A DNA stretch of 39,225 bases from Psychrobacter sp. BI730 (lineage in GTDB: Bacteria; Pseudomonadota; Gammaproteobacteria; Pseudomonadales; Moraxellaceae). Below the pieces are notes generated by a model. The model did not search any database. It saw nothing but the letters and a program-made list of their open reading frames with translations, and was not told the DNA's origin. The stretch is from contig NZ_JAATTV010000021.1 of NCBI RefSeq assembly GCF_013414195.1, positions 1 to 39,225 of the forward strand. Direction: 5' to 3'. The position numbers and the translations under genes were made by a program. Below, in pieces: positions 25,067-33,555 of the stretch; position 1 is the stretch's first letter; every line of letters begins with the position of its first letter.

Positions 25067-25636
25067 ATGAATCCTATCGCACTTCTATTACTTGCGCTTT
25101 CTATGTCTACGGATGCCTTTTCCGTGGCAATCAGTAAAGGCGCAAGTCTCAAAAACCCTCGTTTTACCGAAGCTTTCAGAATGGGTGTTATTTTTGGCAC
25201 CATTGAAGCGATCACGCCTATTATTGGTTGGTTAATTGGTCACTCTGCCACATCCTTTATAGATGCGTCTTTTATTGAGGCATGGGATCATTGGGTCGCG
25301 TTTGTCATACTTTTTGCGCTCGGTCTGCATATGCTGTATGAGGGAATGAAGCCAAGTGATGAAGCAGCGCCGTCGAGACATTCTTTTTTCAAACTTGCTT
25401 TGACTGCATTTGGTACCAGCATCGATGCCATGGCTGTCGGTGTGAGCCTAGCATTTGTAAAGGTCAATATTTTACTGGCGGCAGGTCTTATTGGCTTGGC
25501 CACTACAGTAATGGTCACGCTAGGGGTGATGTTAGGAAAGGTATTGGGCTCCCTAATCGGTCATAGAGCTGAAGTATTTGGTGGTGTGATGCTAATTGCC
25601 ATCGGTGCATGGATTTTATTAAGCCATCTTCAATGA
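25067..25636 (+). CDS. mntP: Manganese efflux pump MntP
   Basis: The 189-residue protein is a full-length MntP (DUF204) with six membrane spans in two related halves. The conserved acidic motifs are [13 protein letters not shown] near the N-terminus and [16 protein letters not shown] in the second half; the Asp residues are needed for Mn2+ export in the E. coli homologue. The start at 25067 gives the usual family length and leaves the riboswitch untranslated. The ribosome binding site, AGAGAAA, is weak, consistent with control by the riboswitch. A terminator follows at 25727. Confidence 0.95.
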   Translation: MNPIALLLLALSMSTDAFSVAISKGASLKNPRFTEAFRMGVIFGTIEAITPIIGWLIGHSATSFIDASFIEAWDHWVAFVILFALGLHMLYEGMKPSDEAAPSRHSFFKLALTAFGTSIDAMAVGVSLAFVKVNILLAAGLIGLATTVMVTLGVMLGKVLGSLIGHRAEVFGGVMLIAIGAWILLSHLQ

Positions 25637-25726
25637 TGATATAAAAACTGTCTACTACGAATAGATGGTCATTACGTGTATAAATTTATTACTAACTTGT
25701 AGAGGCAAGGCACTTGTTTATCTAAG

Positions 25727-25758
25727 AAAAGCCTATCTATATTAATAGTTAGGCTTTT
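25727..25758 (+). terminator. Rho-independent terminator after mntP
   Basis: AAAAGCCTA (25727-25735) pairs with TAGGCTTTT (25750-25758) and is followed by a short T run. It is 90 bases past the mntP stop. Confidence 0.75.
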
Positions 25759-25923
25759 TGGGTCCAAAACTAGCACATTACGCTATAGCGGCTCGCAAGA
25801 GGTCTGAAAAACACAGCACTACAAAACTATCAATAATTATCCGTTGTCAGCGAAGAGGCTTGAATAAAGTGTCTATATCTATGCTTATAAACATGGTTGT
25901 TATTTACTAAAAAAACAGTAGAC

Positions 25924-25963
25924 AATAAAAAAGACCTCCAATCTCTTGAAGGTCTTTTTTATT
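25924..25963. terminator. Strong bidirectional terminator beside the ATPase relic
   Basis: AATAAAAAAGACCT (25924-25937) and AGGTCTTTTTTATT (25950-25963) are perfect arms, extended inward with one mismatch. It lies 233 bases downstream of the minus-strand ATPase pseudogene and may be its original terminator. The stretch 25759-25923 shows nothing else. Confidence 0.85.
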
Positions 25964-26195
25964 AAAACTTAAATGTGGTGGGCCCAGTATCAACCATATA
26001 ATTATATTAAGTAATTGATTTATAAGAGTTATTTTATAGTATTTTTTCTTTATACCAACAATGATTACATGCTTTTTCTTATATGTATCAATAGTCTATT
26101 GTCTATAATAGTATTTTTTTTGTAATCATAATTTTTGGGATGAAAATATAAATATTTATTACCTTTATCAAGAGTTTTAAGAAGCCGATAAAAAA

Positions 26196-26486
26196 TTAGT
26201 TAAAGGCATGTTTTTCACGGCGTTGATTGAAAGCGCTTTCACCACCTTCCAATATATCTACAGCAAGTTCTTGAACAGTTGGCATGGCTATAGCGCCTTA
26301 TTGATCCGGTAAAATTTGTCCTTGATTGTCTTCTACACTGAGTACACCAATCCATTCTGCATCACCAAGTATTGGGATGTTTGCATTATGAGTGGCAAAT
26401 AAAAACTGACGATTGAGTTTGGCTTTACGTAATCCAGATATGATAAGCTCGGAAATAAGGGAGTTGTCCAGATTTGAGCTATGCTG
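26196..26486 (-). pseudogene. 3' remnant of an AAA/SMC-like ATPase gene with an in-frame nonsense codon
   Basis: Minus-strand translation gives NLDNSLISELIISGLRKAKL, then RQFLFATHNANIPILGDAEW and a stop at 26298-26300. In the same frame it resumes as MPTVQELAVDILEGGESAFN and QRREKHAFN to a TAA at 26196. The L-D-N D-loop, the T-H-N-A-N switch segment and the E-G-G-x-x-A-F-x-x-R-R C-terminus are typical of SMC-like/TrlF-family ATPases, often found in defence islands. Everything from Walker B upstream is lost. Homology ends near 26474, close to an IS3-like end at 26502. The stop appears to replace a sense codon such as CAA. Confidence 0.7.
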
Positions 26487-26501
26487 GAGAAGCCGTAGAG
26501 A

Positions 26502-26640
26502 TAAACTTGGGAGGTTTTAATTAAGTGTTTTGACAGTAGAAATCAAGCCGCATACTTCCAGTATTAGCATAATAAAATTGGACTGAACCGCACGAGATTG
26601 CCTAATATTAAATATACTGAAAGAGTAGACCAATGAAAAC
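26502..26640 (-). mobile_element. IS3-family end remnant (copy 1)
   Basis: TAAACTTGGGAGGTTTTA (26502-26519) matches 36517-36534 at 17 of 18 positions. The adjacent minus-strand frame ends R-L-D-F-Y-C-Q-N-T-stop, aligned codon for codon with W-F-D-F-Y-R-Q-A-A-stop of the second copy (about 37 of 52 bases identical over the shared end). Further inward the transposase is unreadable because of indels. The inner boundary near 26640 is uncertain. Confidence 0.5.
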
Positions 26641-27418
26641 CGAAATCTAAATTCCCGAGATTGAAGAATGCACCGTTCGCATGCTGACTGAGATAGCAAA
26701 TGAATATTTTTCACTTGGGTGGCTCTCCAAGCCATAATGTCAATGATAGGCTACTCACCTGAAACCCTCCGATCATCCCGTAAAAAGTACATATACCAAA
26801 CTATTCTTACCTCAGTATAAGCGCAAAGCTTAAATCCAAGCATTAAAGAAACTTCAGACAAAATCGAGGCGGTTCTGATATCAAAATGTTATATAACTGT
26901 ATTAATACAAAATAGATAGCGATAGGTAGCTGCAAGTATTGGCTAAAAGCCCTTTATGATAAAGGATTGAGCTAAAAGCTAAACATACCTATCAACAAGT
27001 ATATATGCCTATCAATAAATTTAGAGTATCAAAATCGATAGTTTCAGCAGTTCTTTGAAAGGCAAGGCCCTACAAATGAAACTTTTACATGATTAGCAAT
27101 AAAGGATATATCTTTTATCCAAGGTATCAAACCCCAGTTTTGACAACATCATCTGAGTAAAGTACACCATTCAAGGAAGGTTGTTAAGACTATATTATGT
27201 ATACCTCTGGCAATCTTTTGCACCAATATAAAAATTGAGTTGCTAATAATATTTAGAGGCTAAATTGATATTTAGATTACCGTGTTAATAAAGTAATCGA
27301 CGTCTAGGATATTATATATCTAGCCTACGAATGAGTTAATGACAACGTCAGAACCTTAACACTAATAGCCCTCAAATCATTGTTAATACAACTCGGATTT
27401 TTGAAGGTGAATAGCATA
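26641..27418. other. Gene-free AT-rich stretch with decayed sequence
   Basis: No frame of credible coding content appears in these 780 bases. Visible features are a CCTTTA-TGA-TAAAGG inverted repeat at 26951-26965 and a two-unit direct repeat at 26984-27023. The region lies between the IS3-like relic and the hemin locus and is probably degenerating mobile or accessory DNA. Confidence 0.4.
26984..27023. repeat. Two-unit 20-bp direct repeat
   Basis: The units share the core T-A/G-CCTATCAA-C/T-AA with a 20-base period (cores at 26985 and 27005). With only two units it falls short of an iteron array. Confidence 0.3.
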
Positions 27419-28162
27419 TTATTCTAGGTTTTGTGCATCTTCCTGCTTCTCAATTTTATGCTGATCTTCTGTACGCTCTACTTTCCAGTAGCTAGATATA
27501 TATAAATGCGTCTTAGCTATGGACCGGTTGAATTTAAAATAGCCACGCAGTACACGCATACTATGGAATTCACAAGCAGCCCAAACAGCAGGTTGCCCTT
27601 CAAGCCAAGTAATGGTTTTAACATACTCAAGTAAAGGGCTGCTTGCGGAGTTTGGAGTAGGATTTATAACCCAGTAAATGTCAACGTTCTTAGGTTTTTT
27701 AAGATTTTGTCGATCTGCCTCGCTGCTGATCTCAAGGATGGCATAGCCGCGTGCATCGTCAGGTAATTGTGCAAGATTGACAGCAATCGCAGGTAGTGCA
27801 GTCATGTCACCTATTAATAAAAACCAATCTGCATCACGGTTGATGAGCTTTTTTAGTCCTGGTCCGCCTACCAATATTTGCTCACCCACTTTGGCGTTAC
27901 GTGCCCACATTGATGCAGGGCCTTCAGCGTCGTGCAAGGCAAAATCAATATCTATTTCACCCTCACGTTGACCACTGATGGTATAGGTGCGCATTAGTGG
28001 TCGAGTCCCATGGCCTTGAGGAAATATGAGTTTAATATAAGCGCTTTCTTGATCTGTTGGAAAGTCAATCAAGCCAGCACCGCCAAGCGTGACGCGGCAC
28101 ATATGTGGCGTGATGTATTTGGTACAAATAACATCCAGTATTCTTGGAGCGGGTTTTGCCAT
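27419..28162 (-). CDS. Siderophore-interacting protein (SIP), flavin ferric reductase
   Basis: The 247-residue protein has the FAD-binding motif R58-T-Y-T-I-S-G and the phosphate-binding stretch DFALHDAEGPASMW. The NAD(P)H domain begins at WFLLIGDMTALPAI, with a late conserved E-F-H-S-M-R-V-L-R segment. SIP/ViuB enzymes reduce ferric iron from its chelate in the cytoplasm. Here the enzyme is last in the receptor-HmuY-SIP direction, 92 bases after the HmuY-like gene. It may act on ferric siderophores or help release heme iron. The C-terminal 20 residues are charged and variable. The ribosome binding site is weak. Confidence 0.88.
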   Translation of the reverse strand: MAKPAPRILDVICTKYITPHMCRVTLGGAGLIDFPTDQESAYIKLIFPQGHGTRPLMRTYTISGQREGEIDIDFALHDAEGPASMWARNAKVGEQILVGGPGLKKLINRDADWFLLIGDMTALPAIAVNLAQLPDDARGYAILEISSEADRQNLKKPKNVDIYWVINPTPNSASSPLLEYVKTITWLEGQPAVWAACEFHSMRVLRGYFKFNRSIAKTHLYISSYWKVERTEDQHKIEKQEDAQNLE

Positions 28163-28254
28163 TTTATAAAGTGCCTTATTTTATAGCGGTAAAGACAGTT
28201 GCTAATTAAGTCAGGATTGATATCGTCATCTTTGATTTCAGAAAAAATAAAATA

Positions 28255-29508
28255 TTAAGGAGCAGGCTGAATGTCTATTTTAAATTCCCATGAGGTCGCA
28301 GTCGTCGCTGAGCTATCAGGGTAATTGATTTTATCCAAACGCACGCGGGCATAGCTATTGCCTTCAGCAGATCTAATGAGCGCGCCTTGTGCGCTGTCAA
28401 CTGGTTTGGCATTTAGTTGATGCGTCATGCCATTGTAGGTATACCAGCCAAAGTCTAAGTTCGGGAAACTGCCGGTATAAGCAGGATTGAGATCTGAGCC
28501 TTTACTGTCAATAACCCAGCTTCTAGCACTCAGCGGTTTATCATATACAGCGGTGTTGGTAAGGTCGGCTAAAGTAGCCGCGCTACCATCGCTGGTAAAT
28601 TGACTGGTAATCGGTTTACCTTGCGCATCATAATATCCGGCTGGTGTGGCGGCAAGATAACCGCCAGTTTTACCACTGCCCGAATCCCCACCATTTAAAA
28701 TCACATCATTACGCTTAAAACCAATCTGCCAAGTGCTGTTTTTATCGCTGCTACTTTTTCCTGTGGTTAAATCAAAATAGACCCAGTTATCATTGTTTGA
28801 GGCATCGATATTTTTCGTCTGTACCTTATTCGGTAGCGCCGTATCAATCCAGCGCAGAGTAGGGTAGCCCGAGGTTCCAGCATTATTATAGTAGTTGGTA
28901 ATCTGCAGAGCATAAATAGGCTGCTGTACGCTGCTGTCTGTCATGGCGCTGCTATTATCTGTGGTGACAAGGTAGACACGATTATTCGGATATAGCTGAT
29001 GGTTGCCTTTTAAGTTGTACTCAAACCAAGGCTCTGCATCAAAAATACCGCCACTACGGTCTTCATTGTAGTGCATGGTAATATCACGACTGGTATCAGG
29101 ATCTTGAGTTGCATTGCTATAACGGCTCAAATCTGACCAATCGATTAAACCAAAAACGCCGCCTTTACCATCGCCAGAATCACCGCTATTTGACCAAAGC
29201 TTGACCGAACGCGCTTGGTTATCAAACTTGATATCCCATTTATCTTCAGCACACGAGCTTTCAACTTTGGCATCAAAGTCATAACAGGTCGCAGTATTAG
29301 GCGCTAGATTGGTGACTTGCCAAGTGACCGTTTCGCTAAAGCTGGCACTGCTAGCAGGCGGGGTAGTGCCACCGTTACCGCTACTGTCATTACTTGTACC
29401 ATCACCGCCGCCACCGCAGCCAGTCATGCTGAGTGCTAAAATGCTGCCACTAAACAGTAATGCCAATTTGGTCGGCTTGGTGTAAACTGCTGGGATAATT
29501 GGGGTCAT
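28255..29508 (-). CDS. HmuY-family heme-binding lipoprotein
   Basis: The 417-residue protein has a lipoprotein signal with lipobox L-S-M-T-G-C followed by a Gly/Asp/Ser-rich linker. Two HmuY-like units follow. The second is clearest (WVYFDLTTGKS ... WQIGFKRNDVILNGGDSGSG); the first shows the same pattern (CAEDKWDIKFDNQARSVKLW ... SGDSGDGKGG). HmuY proteins take heme from host or environmental hemoproteins and pass it to a TonB-dependent receptor at the cell surface. The ATG at 29508 has AAGGA 7 bases upstream; the frame extends to 29550. It lies 102 bases after the heme receptor gene and is probably cotranscribed. Confidence 0.82.
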   Translation of the reverse strand: MTPIIPAVYTKPTKLALLFSGSILALSMTGCGGGGDGTSNDSSGNGGTTPPASSASFSETVTWQVTNLAPNTATCYDFDAKVESSCAEDKWDIKFDNQARSVKLWSNSGDSGDGKGGVFGLIDWSDLSRYSNATQDPDTSRDITMHYNEDRSGGIFDAEPWFEYNLKGNHQLYPNNRVYLVTTDNSSAMTDSSVQQPIYALQITNYYNNAGTSGYPTLRWIDTALPNKVQTKNIDASNNDNWVYFDLTTGKSSSDKNSTWQIGFKRNDVILNGGDSGSGKTGGYLAATPAGYYDAQGKPITSQFTSDGSAATLADLTNTAVYDKPLSARSWVIDSKGSDLNPAYTGSFPNLDFGWYTYNGMTHQLNAKPVDSAQGALIRSAEGNSYARVRLDKINYPDSSATTATSWEFKIDIQPAP

Positions 29509-29610
29509 ATCAGCTTCCTTGAAGGTTGTGGTTTCAGATAGAGGGTACAAAATAAGGGTAAAAATAGCGGTACAAATACACTTGCTTTAGAATGATTGTG
29601 AATTAAAGGC

Positions 29611-31881
29611 TTACCAATGGTAGCTGGCGCCAAGTAACCACTCGCGATTATCAATGGGACGGTAGTCACTGGTATCGGTGACATCACGCTGCACATCAAA
29701 GATATTATTAATCGCTGCATACAAGCTCAAGTTTGAAGTTGCGTCATAATTGAGCTTGCTATCGAGTGTCCACCAAGAGGGTGAATACGCTTGCTCGCTG
29801 GTACTAATCAGCTGTTTGGATTCATAATTGAGGCGCGGGATCAGCTGTAATTTGTCATTGATTTGATAATCTAGTGCCAGCATCGCTTTGTGATTGGGCT
29901 TATAGGTCAGCTCGGTATCGGTGACATTGTTATGCGTCTTGAGGTAAGCGTAGCTGGCTTGTAGTTTGGCGCGCTCGTCCACTTGCCAGTCAAGGCCAAT
30001 ATCGCCGCCATAGGTTTTGGCACTATCGACGTTCATATATTTATAAATGGCGATATTGCCTTCAAAGCTCGCATTGTCTTCATCGGTCTGAATCAGATCA
30101 TCTATCTCGTTATAAAAACCATTAACCGTCAAATTGACACTATCGCTCAGCTGACCTTGATAGCCGATTTGGTAACTGGTTGAGGTTTCAGGCTGCAAGT
30201 CGGGATTACCCATGACTTTATAACCCAAATTGCTATGGTCAAAGACGTAGTAGCGTTCTTTTAGGTTGGGCACGCGATAACCACCGCCAATACTGCTACG
30301 AAAGACATGGTCGCGACCGCTCGCATCCAAATGGTTGTATTTGAGTGATACCTTTGGCGCCATATGGCCACCAAAGTCTTCATCGTTTTGATAGCGAATA
30401 CCGCTCAAAACCTCCCAGTTATCACCAATCAGCCAATCATCTTGTATATATAGCTCGCCGACATCACGGCTAACGTTATCGCTGATAAGCTCGCTGACTT
30501 GGTTTTTCGTTTGGCTCAACTTGTCTTGCTGAACCTGACCGCCGACTTGGATAAGATGAAGGTGCTTATCGGATAGCAATAGCTCAGGTAAGTCGAGCTG
30601 GGCTTGCGCCAACGTCGTACTAATCTCTGTATCACGGGCACTAGTGATGGCTTGCTGTGTTTTAGTATTGGATTCGCTTTGATATTCCTCATGCAGCGCT
30701 TGAGCGGACAATCGATAAGTCTTGCTGCGATCATCGACATGCGGCGCGATATCAGCGCGTGCACCGACACTAAAGCGCTGCTTAGTAATGTGCTCATCTC
30801 TTTGCTGTGCCAAATAGCGCGGCGCGACATAATAATTAAAGCGACTAATATCGTCTTCTTTATAGTGGCTGGCTTCTAGCCAATATTGAGAATTTTTGAC
30901 CAGTCGGCTATCGTTGCGGTCATTGTTATTACCTGATGTGTCGTTACCGTCAGGGCGGTAGCTGAGGCGGGCACTGACTTGTGATTGCTCGCTGGCATCT
31001 TTTAATCTGGGCCATGCTTCATGGTCTAAGCTTAAGCCATCATTGTCCAGATACGAGCCTGATAGACGCGCGTGAAAGCGCTGGTTTTTATCTAACGCCC
31101 CTTCCACGCTGGCTTCTACATAGCGCTTATTGGCATCTAGCTTTTTACCAGATGGATTTTGCTGCCCATTGCTGGCAATCTCGGTGGTGATATGTCCTGT
31201 TGCCGCGCCAATGGGTTTGGTGATGATATTAATGACGCCGCCCATCGCCGCGCTACCAAACTGCGCTGATGCCGCTCCTTGCACCACTTCTATTTGCTCA
31301 ATATCCATATTCATATATTGATTCAAATTTACTGTCGAGCCAGTGCTGGCTGTGATCGGTAAACCGTCAATCAACACCAATACTTGATCACCGGTAAAGC
31401 CTTGCATGCTGACCTCGTAACCTGTTTTACCATGGACTTCGCGTAAGTACACATTGGGCAACAAGGCTAGCGCTTCTTTTAAAGTATGAGCATGGTTGTC
31501 ATCTAGCTGCTGGCGGCTGAGTACTTGCAGGGCAACTGGCGCATCGCTTAATGCACGCTCAGAGCGTGTGGCCGTTACCACGATAGGATCTAAACGTGTG
31601 CTCGGCATGGCTGCATCGTCGGTCATATCAACATTAGTCTCTGCGAGAAGCGGCGCTGCTTGGACTGAAACTGACGTGAATGCAAACAATGCTAATGCCA
31701 CACTGATGGCTAATGGGCTATGACGCAGTGGTGAGGGATGGGTGTTTAGTCCCGTATGAGTCAACGATAAATCAAACGCTAAAATTGACATAAATAAAAC
31801 AGCCATCGTAAAAAGAGAGAGTAAGAAAGTCGTGTTACTTAAAGACCTTTTTCTACAAAAAGAGCGATTTAAAGCGACCAT
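29611..31881 (-). CDS. TonB-dependent heme/hemin receptor (HmuR-like)
   Basis: The protein of up to 756 residues has a TonB box LDPIVVTATR, a plug domain with LIDGLPI and MGGVINIITK, and a long barrel ending in SYHW (terminal aromatic). In the barrel, YRVPNLKERY and NPDLQPET correspond to the FRAP and NPNL boxes of heme receptors. The signal peptide cleaves near S-V-Q-A (residue 75 of the longest form). The start is ambiguous: 31881, 31806 or 31791 (MSILAF); the last gives a more usual signal length, but none has a good ribosome binding site. Two Fur boxes lie upstream. Confidence 0.88.
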   Translation of the reverse strand: MVALNRSFCRKRSLSNTTFLLSLFTMAVLFMSILAFDLSLTHTGLNTHPSPLRHSPLAISVALALFAFTSVSVQAAPLLAETNVDMTDDAAMPSTRLDPIVVTATRSERALSDAPVALQVLSRQQLDDNHAHTLKEALALLPNVYLREVHGKTGYEVSMQGFTGDQVLVLIDGLPITASTGSTVNLNQYMNMDIEQIEVVQGAASAQFGSAAMGGVINIITKPIGAATGHITTEIASNGQQNPSGKKLDANKRYVEASVEGALDKNQRFHARLSGSYLDNDGLSLDHEAWPRLKDASEQSQVSARLSYRPDGNDTSGNNNDRNDSRLVKNSQYWLEASHYKEDDISRFNYYVAPRYLAQQRDEHITKQRFSVGARADIAPHVDDRSKTYRLSAQALHEEYQSESNTKTQQAITSARDTEISTTLAQAQLDLPELLLSDKHLHLIQVGGQVQQDKLSQTKNQVSELISDNVSRDVGELYIQDDWLIGDNWEVLSGIRYQNDEDFGGHMAPKVSLKYNHLDASGRDHVFRSSIGGGYRVPNLKERYYVFDHSNLGYKVMGNPDLQPETSTSYQIGYQGQLSDSVNLTVNGFYNEIDDLIQTDEDNASFEGNIAIYKYMNVDSAKTYGGDIGLDWQVDERAKLQASYAYLKTHNNVTDTELTYKPNHKAMLALDYQINDKLQLIPRLNYESKQLISTSEQAYSPSWWTLDSKLNYDATSNLSLYAAINNIFDVQRDVTDTSDYRPIDNREWLLGASYHW

Positions 31882-31960
31882 TTCATAGTATGAATTATTA
31901 AAGGTTTGGTTACTTGATTCACTAGATTAAGCAACAAAGCCCAGACATAGTATTTCAAAC

Positions 31961-31973
31961 GATAATAATTATC
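31961..31973. promoter_or_regulatory. Fur box, GATAATAATTATC
   Basis: This is a perfect GATAAT-A-ATTATC (6-1-6) Fur-box core, located 80 bases before the heme receptor frame and in tandem with the box at 31978. Confidence 0.78.
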
Positions 31974-31977
31974 AAGA

Positions 31978-32004
31978 TGTAAATGATAAATATTATCGTT
32001 TACA
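31978..32004. promoter_or_regulatory. Extended Fur box between divergent hemin genes
   Basis: TGTAAATGATAA and TTATCGTTTACA are 12-base arms with one mismatch around ATA. Together with the box at 31961 it could give cooperative Fur binding and iron repression of both the receptor-HmuY-SIP and hmuSTUV operons. The rest of the gap to 32271 shows no gene. Confidence 0.82.
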
Positions 32005-32271
32005 AAGTGAAAAAATGTTGCCATAATGATTTCGTCCGAAGCCTAGAGACAAAATTATAAATGATGAACTAGCAGCGATAATTGCTAAAAGTCTGCTTGA
32101 TAAATACACCCTTGCTGCATCATTGCAAGCCCTGTAGTACAGCAGGCATTTGTCTTATCAAATATCAATCATAGTCATCGTCTCTGCTATTTTCTAAAGA
32201 TATTCATATCTCAATACTACATAGCCAAGATCATTGGCTTTTTTACTGCTATTTATTTTATGGAGACCCTC

Positions 32272-33405
32272 ATGAGTCAACCGTTATCGTTAACTAAAAA
32301 AAATACTGAGCTATGGCAACAATACCAAGCATTAAAAGCAAAAACACAGATGCTATTTCCCACAGAGGGAGCGGCTGCGCTAGGCATCAGCGAGTTTGAA
32401 CTGATGTTAGCCTCGCCTTATAGCCAGTATATAGGTGATCAGTGTAAAGCTGTATTAAAGCAATTTGAAAACTTTGGTGAAATGGAAAGCATCGTCAGAA
32501 ACGAGTTGGCAGTGCATGAAAAAACCGCGCCGTATCATAATCTTAAGCTTGGCGAAAAGATGGGATTGGCACTCAATGTGGGTGGTCTAGATTTGCGATT
32601 CTTTATGTGGCAATGGCAGCATATGCTGGCGGTAACAGATACCAGCCGCGCCGATAAACCGTCTTATAGTATTCAGTTCTATAACGCGCAAGGCGGTGCG
32701 ATTGATAAAGTCTATCTACGAGAGTTAAGTGATGAGAATATTGCGCGCTGGCAAGCGATGATTCAGGAGCAGCAGCAAACGGTGAATAATGAGACGCTGA
32801 CGTTAGAGGCACAAGAGCCACTGAATGACTGGCGTTACAAGGCATTAAGTGAAGAGGAGCGCGCGCAGCTACAGCAAGGCTGGCAAGCGATGACAGACGT
32901 GCATCAATTCCATTCATTATTAAAAAATCTCGATATCGATCGTGCTAGTAGCTACCATCAAGCACCAGAGCAGATGACGCAGCAGCTTGATATTAGCGCG
33001 GTCGAAGCGGTATTTGAGCAAGCGCGTGATGCCAAATGCCCAATCATGATATTTGTCGGTAATAGTGGTCTGGTACAGATTCAGACTGGCACTGTACAGA
33101 CGCTCAAACGCATGGGCGATTGGTTCAATATTTTAGATAAAGACCATAATGACTTTACGCTGCATTTAAAAGACAAAGCATTGGCGCAAGTGTGGAGCGT
33201 TAAGCGCCCAACCAAAGACGGCATCGTGACTTGTATCGAAGGTTTTGATGATCATGGCGTCAGTATCTTTAGTGTGTTCGGTCAGCGAATTGAAGGCACG
33301 CCTGAGCTTGAAGCCTGGCAGCAAATTGTCTCGACGGTCATCGAAACGCATTCGTATGCAGAATCCTTAGCAGCAGTTGCAATGGCTGAAGCAGAGAGCG
33401 TGTAA
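32272..33405 (+). CDS. hmuS: Hemin-degrading factor HmuS/HemS
   Basis: The 377-residue protein has the duplicated HemS fold. Repeat one is about residues 35-180 (GISEFELMLASPY, NLKLGEKMGLALNVGGLDLR). Repeat two is about 200-365 (MTDVHQFHSLL, IMIFVGNSGLVQIQTG, VWSVKRPTKDGIVTCIEGFD). Family members bind heme in the cytoplasm and either degrade it or pass it on. The ATG at 32272 is chosen because the upstream in-frame ATG at 32260 overlaps the GGAG ribosome binding site. It is the first gene of hmuSTUV, downstream of the Fur boxes. Confidence 0.93.
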   Translation: MSQPLSLTKKNTELWQQYQALKAKTQMLFPTEGAAALGISEFELMLASPYSQYIGDQCKAVLKQFENFGEMESIVRNELAVHEKTAPYHNLKLGEKMGLALNVGGLDLRFFMWQWQHMLAVTDTSRADKPSYSIQFYNAQGGAIDKVYLRELSDENIARWQAMIQEQQQTVNNETLTLEAQEPLNDWRYKALSEEERAQLQQGWQAMTDVHQFHSLLKNLDIDRASSYHQAPEQMTQQLDISAVEAVFEQARDAKCPIMIFVGNSGLVQIQTGTVQTLKRMGDWFNILDKDHNDFTLHLKDKALAQVWSVKRPTKDGIVTCIEGFDDHGVSIFSVFGQRIEGTPELEAWQQIVSTVIETHSYAESLAAVAMAEAESV

Positions 33406-33555
33406 ACCCGTCATAAAAAATCAGCAAATTTTGCGATATTGACACTCACATAACGGATAAGTCATAGCTGTTGTGTGAGTTATTTGGGATGCTTAATACA
33501 CGTTAATGGTTCTGTTAATAGTGTCATTTTTTACGTTAGCAAATTAGGAATGCTT

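Noticed and set aside
26517..26735. 72-codon minus-strand frame
   Set aside because: It is in a different frame from the transposase-like end D-F-Y-x-Q and shows no domain; it is a by-product of IS decay.
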